Assembly: GCA_905207235.1 (NCBI GenBank)
Contig: CAJLKN010000001.1
Location: 101,389-165,388, forward strand
Length of the DNA stretch: 64,000 nt
Direction: 5' to 3'
From: an uncultured Eubacteriales bacterium
GTDB taxonomy: Bacteria; Bacillota; Clostridia; Christensenellales; Borkfalkiaceae
Part shown: positions 59,634-64,000 of the stretch, one piece after another
Position numbering within the stretch: position 1 is the stretch's first letter
Layout: each line of letters opens with the position of its first letter
Program-made: the position numbers and the translations under genes
Notes under the pieces: model-generated
Told to the model about the DNA's origin: nothing
The model's database searches: none
What the model saw: the letters and a program-made list of their open reading frames with translations, nothing else

Positions 59634-60470
59634 TTACTTTGCGCCGTCGCGCCTGATTACCTCGACGACCGTCTTGAATATGATTTTAAGGTCGAAAAGC
59701 GTGCTGCAATGGTCTACGTAATAGAGCTCTTTTTGCTGTCTTTCGCCCGTTTCGTAAACCGTGTTGCTCCTTCCGCTCGCCGCCCACCAGCCTATAAGCC
59801 CGGGCTTTACGGACACAAGTTTGTCGGCGTATTCGCCATACTTGCATTTAAGCTCGTCTTCGACAAGCGGTCTGGGACCGACGAAGGAAATTCTGCCGAC
59901 GAAAACATCCCAGAACTGCGGCAGCTCGTCGAGCGACGTGCGGCGCAGAAAATTGCCCAGAGGGGTTATTCTGGGATCGCGGTCAACTTTGTATTCCCTT
60001 TTGTACTCTGCAAGCTGTTCGGGCGAGAGACAATCTTCGATTTTGTCGGCATTCTCCCTCATGCTGCGGAATTTTGATATGTAAATTGGTCTGCCGTTCT
60101 TGCCTACGCGCTTGTGCTTATAAATGACTTTGCCGCCGTCGCTGAGTTTGACGGCTATGCAAAGAATTATAAAAAGCCAGCTGAAAACAATCATGACGAG
60201 CGCGGACACAAAGATATCTGTCGCGCGCTTGAAAAATCTGTAACAGCCGTATCTGAAAGTCTTCTGGCGGGCGGGAGCATGCACGTCGCCCCAGCCTTGG
60301 GTGTTCACGCCCGAAAGGCAGTCAGAACTATTTATATCGCAATTTATTTCGCTATCGGCGTCAACAGCCTTTTCGGGTTGTTGTCCGTCATTGTCGCCGT
60401 ACGGCAGGGCAGATGCTGCGTCGCAATCAGAAAGCGCCTCTTCCCTTTCCTGTGTAATGACCGGTTTCAT
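59634..60470 (-). CDS. Initiating sugar-phosphate transferase, first gene of the glycan cluster
   Basis: 278 aa. A long acidic, disordered-looking N-terminus (1-70) is followed by FRYGCYRFFKRATDI, one membrane segment (about 86-108), and the catalytic domain with HKRVGKNGRPIYISKFRSM, RRTSLDELPQFWDVF, SFVGPRPLVEDEL and KPGLIGWWAASGRS. It belongs to the WcaJ/RfbP/PglC superfamily and probably loads the first sugar onto undecaprenyl phosphate. The paralogue at 51003-51842 shares the FRYGCYxFxKR junction. Confidence 0.9.
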   Translation of the reverse strand: MKPVITQEREEALSDCDAASALPYGDNDGQQPEKAVDADSEINCDINSSDCLSGVNTQGWGDVHAPARQKTFRYGCYRFFKRATDIFVSALVMIVFSWLFIILCIAVKLSDGGKVIYKHKRVGKNGRPIYISKFRSMRENADKIEDCLSPEQLAEYKREYKVDRDPRITPLGNFLRRTSLDELPQFWDVFVGRISFVGPRPLVEDELKCKYGEYADKLVSVKPGLIGWWAASGRSNTVYETGERQQKELYYVDHCSTLFDLKIIFKTVVEVIRRDGAK

Positions 60471-60541
60471 TTAATTTCTCTCACAAATTTAGCATATCCC
60501 GATGCGCACACGCGCGCATTATACAAGATAATACTACATAT

Positions 60542-60570
60542 AGTGTACCACACGCAAAAGACAATAACAA
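60542..60570 (-). promoter_or_regulatory. Candidate promoter of the glycan cluster
   Basis: TTGTTA (60570-60565), 17 bp, TACACT (60547-60542), preceded by GTGTGG as at the promoter near 51900. The leader of about 65 nt holds a small dyad ATGCGC/GCGCAT (about 60501-60520). A second TATAAT near 60530 lacks a -35 partner. Confidence 0.4.
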
Positions 60571-60653
60571 GTGTTTTTTGCAATAAAGTTGCCCTGCAAG
60601 CCTTTGCATGACAATATTGACTAAATTTGTGCCGTTTTTTGGCAAAAAATTAA

Positions 60654-60683
60654 GCGCCGCGCGGCGAATTTGCCGCGCGTCGC
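60654..60683 (-). terminator. Terminator of the lon-engB-lipoprotein unit
   Basis: GCGACGCGCGGC and GCCGCGCGGCGC (minus-strand order, one mismatch) around a short AAATTC-type loop, then TTAATTTTTT, 17 bp past the lipoprotein stop. Confidence 0.82.
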
Positions 60684-60700
60684 TTTAACTTTTATTTAAT

Positions 60701-61384
60701 TTAACTGACGTTTTCTACCGAAATATATAGAAGTCCCGCACCGTTCGGAGACGAAATGGTGTACTCACCTTTCCTTACTTTACAGGAAAATATATCGTAT
60801 GAATTCCTTACTCCGCTTTCATTGGTATTTGAGGACGTTGGGAAACTTTCATAAAATTGCGCGCCGCGGACTTCGACAACGCTCTGAAAAAGCGTATGAA
60901 TGTTGACTGCGTACAGCGTTATCACCGCGTCGGCGGGGAGCGTAACCTTTATTGCATTCCCTTCCTCTAAGACGGCATATTTTGAATATTGCGCGTTATC
61001 GTAGTCTTGAAGTACAATATTTGCTTCCGCGCCTTGCGCGTCGGAATAAATGCCTTCGGAAAGTTTTTCTCCGTCCGAAATTTTATATGTTGCGACGTCG
61101 GCAAAACTGAATGAGTAACTGAAAGAGACGCCCTCGCTTTCCGCCTGGTCATCGTCGTCGGGCTTTATAGGTTGACCGTCGGGAGTTTGAGTATCCTCCG
61201 TCTGTCCGTCGCCGACAGGATTTTCGGGCTCAGAAGTTTCGTCGTCCGCAGGAGACTGGGACTGCCCACCACCGCTTTCAGCACCGTTTGAAGGTTTTAA
61301 GGGGAGCTGCTTTTCCATACAGCCGCCGAAGCAGAATGCAATTATCAGCGGGCAAAGCGCAAAGAGCCATTTAAACTTCTTCAT
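60701..61384 (-). CDS. Lipoprotein of unknown function
   Basis: 227 aa from the ATG at 61384 ([22 protein letters not shown]); upstream in-frame starts at 61408 and 61429 are poorly spaced from an SD. The lipobox ends in GGC with Cys22. A disordered Gly/Ser/Pro/Asp/Gln-rich linker (about 30-85) leads to a compact beta-rich domain (about 86-227, VSFSYSFSFADVATYKISDG to GAGLLYISVENVS). I do not recognise the domain. It overlaps the end of engB by 14 bases, so it is co-transcribed. Likely anchored on the outer face of the membrane. Confidence 0.78.
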   Translation of the reverse strand: MKKFKWLFALCPLIIAFCFGGCMEKQLPLKPSNGAESGGGQSQSPADDETSEPENPVGDGQTEDTQTPDGQPIKPDDDDQAESEGVSFSYSFSFADVATYKISDGEKLSEGIYSDAQGAEANIVLQDYDNAQYSKYAVLEEGNAIKVTLPADAVITLYAVNIHTLFQSVVEVRGAQFYESFPTSSNTNESGVRNSYDIFSCKVRKGEYTISSPNGAGLLYISVENVS

Positions 61385-62021
61385 CGCCCTCACCGTCGTC
61401 TTCTTCATCACCCTCCTCTCCGTCGGCAATTTTTTCGGAGAAAGAGGAAATTGTGCGCTCTATTGCCGCGAGGACATTATCGTAGCCCTGACGCGTCTGG
61501 GCGGAGGTTACTATTATATCGCCTTTTCCGCAACCGAATGCGCCCGCAATCGTATCCAATGCGGCGGGAACGCGCGAGCGGGGAAGTTTGTCCGCCTTGG
61601 TCGCTATAATCGTGAAAGGAATTAGGTTATAGTAGAGGTACGCAACCATGTCCCTGTCGTCGGCGGTGGGCGCGTGGCGGATGTCGCAGAGGGCGAAAAC
61701 GCGCGAAATTTTTTCCTTTTCAGCAAAAAAGTCGTCGAGCATCTTTGCCCATTTAGCCTTTTCCTGCTTGCTTACCTTTGCAAAACCGTACCCGGGGAGG
61801 TCGGCAAGAATGAACGAACCGAAATCGAAATAATTTATAAGGCGCGTTCTGCCAGGCTGCTGGGATACTCTTGCGAGTTTTTTGCGGCTCGCAAGCATGT
61901 TTATAAAGCTGCTCTTGCCGACGTTTGAACGCCCGCTTACGGCAATTATAGGTTTATCCGAGGTTATGAATTGCGCTTTTGTCGCCGCGCTGGTAATAAA
62001 TTCGGCTTTTGTGATTTTCAT
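61371..62021 (-). CDS. engB: Ribosome biogenesis GTPase EngB (YsxC/YihA)
   Basis: 216 aa. It is a TRAFAC GTPase needed for 50S assembly. G1 GRSNVGKSS, the G2 region [13 protein letters not shown]3 [10 protein letters not shown] and G4 TKADKL are present. The C-terminus carries an extra acidic run of about 18 residues (Glu/Asp/Gly), which also supplies the purine-rich SD region of the next gene. It follows lon by 4 bp, an order often seen in Firmicutes. Confidence 0.96.
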   Translation of the reverse strand: MKITKAEFITSAATKAQFITSDKPIIAVSGRSNVGKSSFINMLASRKKLARVSQQPGRTRLINYFDFGSFILADLPGYGFAKVSKQEKAKWAKMLDDFFAEKEKISRVFALCDIRHAPTADDRDMVAYLYYNLIPFTIIATKADKLPRSRVPAALDTIAGAFGCGKGDIIVTSAQTRQGYDNVLAAIERTISSFSEKIADGEEGDEEDDGEGDEEV

Positions 62022-62025
62022 GGCG

Positions 62026-64000
62026 TCAGAGATTTACAATCGCCGTTCTGAACACGGTATCGACGTCAGAGACGGGAATGAAGTTTATTTCTTTTTTGAG
62101 GCTTTCGGGAATTTCTTCGAGGTCCTTTGTGTTGTCCTTGGGAATTATTACGTCGCGTATGCCTATGCGGTACGCCGCGAGAGCCTTTTCTTTAAGCCCG
62201 CCTATCGGCAGAACCTTGCCGCGGAGAGTGATTTCGCCCGTCATGGCGACCGAACTGCGCACGGGCTTGTGCGTGAATGCGGAAAGAATTGCCGTAGCCA
62301 TTGTAATTCCCGCAGAAGGTCCGTCCTTGGGCGTTGCGCCTTCGGGCACGTGAATGTGGATATCTGTCTTATCGAACGTATCTTCGGGTATGCCGTATTC
62401 GTCGGAATTTGCCCTTATATAGCTTATCGCCGCGCGGGCGCTCTCCTTCATGACGTCGCCCAGCTTACCAGTTAAAAGCACTTCGCCCTTGCCGTGCATT
62501 GCCGACACTTCGATTGTAAGCGTCGTTCCTCCGACAGCCGTCCACGCGAGCCCCGTCGCCGCGCCTACTTCGTCCTTTTCGAGCATGCCGTCGCGCTCGT
62601 ATCTGGGCGCGCCCAGCATTTCGGCAAGATTTTCGCGGGTAACTTTTACTTTTCGCTTTTTGCCCTTCGCCTTGCCCACGGCAGCTTTGCGGCAGACGGC
62701 GTCAATCATTCGCTCGAGTTCGCGCACGCCCGCTTCGCGGGTGTAGCTTTCGACAATGGCGTCGATGCCGTCGTCTTCAAACACTATGTCCTTTTCGGAA
62801 AGTCCGTTCGCCTGTCTGCGCTTGGGCACGAGGTAGCGCTTTGCAATCTCCCTCTTTTCTTCCTGCGTATAGCCCTCTATGCGTATGAGCTCCATTCTGT
62901 CCAGAAGAGGTTCGGGAATGGTCTCTACGCTGTTGGCGGTGGTTATGAAGAGCACCTTGGAAAGGTCGTAGGGCACTTCGAGATATCTGTCGCGGAAAGT
63001 GTTGTTCTGCGCGGGGTCAAGAACTTCCAGAAGGGCGCTCGCGGGGTCGCCGCGGAGGGCGTCGGAGGAGAGCTTGTCTATCTCGTCCAGAAGGAATACG
63101 GGATTGACCGAGCCCGCATTTTTAAGCGCGGAAATAATTCTTCCCGGCATTGCGCCGACGTAAGTTTTTCTGTGTCCCCTTATTTCGGACTCGTCGCGCA
63201 CGCCGCCGAGCGACATACGCACGAATTTTCTGCCGAGAGCACGGGCAACCGAAGTTGCAATCGACGTCTTGCCGACGCCGGGAGGACCGACAAAGCACAG
63301 AACGGGCGCGTTGAGGGAATTTGTAAGTTTGAGAACCGCGAGGTACTCGGTTATTCTCGATTTAATTTTTTCCAGACCGTAATGGTCTTCATTTAAAATT
63401 TTGACGGCGTCGTCGAGGTTGGGAGTATCTTCCGTGGCGTAATTCCACTCGAGGTCGATGAGCCAGTCGAGGTACGTCCTTAAAACATTGTAATCGGGCG
63501 AGGACGACTGCATGCGCGACATTCTGGAAAGCTCCTTTAAAGCCTTTTCCTCAACTTCTTCGGGCATGTGCTTGTCCTTTATGCTCTTTTCGAGCATGGC
63601 GCGCTCGTCCTCGTCGTCGCCAAGTTCGGCGTGTATCGCCTTGAGCTGTTCGCGGAGGTAATATTCTTTCTGATTTTTTTCTATGTTCTGCCTTACCACG
63701 CCCTGAATTTTGCGCTCCAGACGGGCGATTTCAAGCTCGTCGTTGAGCTTTTTATCGAGCGCGGAAAACATATCCACGAGCTTGACGTTCTGATAAATCT
63801 GCTGCTGTTCGGCGCACTTGAGCTGCAAACCCTCGAGCGCGATATATATGAACTGCTCGGGGTCGGTGCAGGCGTCTATGCGCTGCGCCCCGTCCTTGGA
63901 AAAGCGCGCGTCTGACTGCGCTATGTCGTGAAGAATGCCCTTTGCCGTTCTGAAATATGCCTCTTCGAACGCGGGGTCGGTGTGTTCGACGGGCATTCTT
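62026..64000 (-). CDS. lon: ATP-dependent Lon protease (5' end outside window)
   Basis: Partial at the right edge: about 658 C-terminal residues are visible; the first 110-130 residues of the N-terminal substrate-binding domain are missing. It degrades damaged and regulatory proteins. Present: a coiled coil ([17 protein letters not shown]), AAA+ Walker [10 protein letters not shown] and Walker [10 protein letters not shown], sensor residues ITTANS, and the S16 protease domain with catalytic Ser in [12 protein letters not shown] and Lys in [10 protein letters not shown]. It heads the lon-engB-lipoprotein unit; the promoter is beyond the window. Confidence 0.97.
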   Translation of the reverse strand, partial: RMPVEHTDPAFEEAYFRTAKGILHDIAQSDARFSKDGAQRIDACTDPEQFIYIALEGLQLKCAEQQQIYQNVKLVDMFSALDKKLNDELEIARLERKIQGVVRQNIEKNQKEYYLREQLKAIHAELGDDEDERAMLEKSIKDKHMPEEVEEKALKELSRMSRMQSSSPDYNVLRTYLDWLIDLEWNYATEDTPNLDDAVKILNEDHYGLEKIKSRITEYLAVLKLTNSLNAPVLCFVGPPGVGKTSIATSVARALGRKFVRMSLGGVRDESEIRGHRKTYVGAMPGRIISALKNAGSVNPVFLLDEIDKLSSDALRGDPASALLEVLDPAQNNTFRDRYLEVPYDLSKVLFITTANSVETIPEPLLDRMELIRIEGYTQEEKREIAKRYLVPKRRQANGLSEKDIVFEDDGIDAIVESYTREAGVRELERMIDAVCRKAAVGKAKGKKRKVKVTRENLAEMLGAPRYERDGMLEKDEVGAATGLAWTAVGGTTLTIEVSAMHGKGEVLLTGKLGDVMKESARAAISYIRANSDEYGIPEDTFDKTDIHIHVPEGATPKDGPSAGITMATAILSAFTHKPVRSSVAMTGEITLRGKVLPIGGLKEKALAAYRIGIRDVIIPKDNTKDLEEIPESLKKEINFIPVSDVDTVFRTAIVNL

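Noticed and set aside
1..64000. CRISPR arrays, prophage, transposases or toxin-antitoxin modules
   Set aside because: No regularly spaced repeats, integrase, transposase or paired small toxin/antitoxin ORFs were found on either strand.

Overview
This 64 kb window is a stretch of chromosomal backbone from a spore-forming member of the Clostridia. Supporting signs are spoVAD/spoVAE and yunB, a T-box leader on pheST, an FMN riboswitch on ribU, the long SRP RNA with an Alu domain, MarR, MocR and OmpR-type regulators, and TTGACA-17-TATAAT promoters. It is moderately GC-rich in genes, with short AT-rich gaps. An uncultured gut lineage (Christensenellales-like) is my guess only; no 16S gene is present. 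I see no phage, transposon, CRISPR array or clear genomic island. Both edges cut genes: an ABC exporter half on the left and lon on the right.

Layout. 1-3.1 kb: a MarR regulator with a heterodimeric ABC exporter. 3.5 kb: tRNA-Glu(CTC). 3.8-7.0 kb: two flavoprotein oxidoreductases and a ferritin-like protein. 7.1-12.9 kb: uvrB-uvrA and tcdA. 12.9-15.1 kb: a two-component system. 15.2-17.3 kb: a radical-SAM/partner pair of unknown biochemistry, predicted in DNA modification or repair. 17.3-19.2 kb: a DUF975 membrane protein and the Mrp Fe-S carrier. 19.3-19.6 kb: SRP RNA. 19.7-21.7 kb: a NatAB-like ABC system. 22-30 kb: prs, pth, mfd, a very long PrsA-like lipoprotein and uppP. 30.2-32.8 kb: tadA, an M14 peptidase, rlmH and a CPBP protease. 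32.9-38 kb, plus strand: a two-subunit class I hydro-lyase (fumarase) and T-box-pheS-pheT. 38-40.3 kb: yunB and spoVAD-spoVAE. 40.3-43.4 kb: guaB and a MocR regulator. 43.5-49.7 kb: tsaE-tsaB-rimI-hydrolase-murF-ddl-icd, packed as one unit. 49.8-50.9 kb: ribU under an FMN riboswitch. 51-60.5 kb: a surface-polysaccharide cluster with two initiating sugar-phosphate transferases, Galf mutase, four glycosyltransferases and a complete GDP-heptose pathway. 60.7-64 kb: lon, engB and a lipoprotein.

How the genes work together. Wall building recurs: uppP recycles the carrier lipid, ddl and a membrane-fused MurF-like ligase make the stem-peptide terminus, and the glycan cluster uses the same lipid pool. 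Genome maintenance is represented by uvrAB, mfd and the radical-SAM pair. tRNA and ribosome maturation is represented by tsaB, tsaE, tcdA, tadA, rlmH, pth and engB.

The most unexpected feature is regulatory. At several genes (positions 6485, 12858, 32816, 32896, 49748, perhaps 38791) a good promoter -10 box lies only 5-8 nt before the start codon, with no Shine-Dalgarno site, which predicts leaderless mRNAs. Elsewhere terminator-like hairpins overlap the ribosome-binding site or first codons of the next gene (7026, 45895, 49748). All functions are inferred from sequence patterns; no searches were run.
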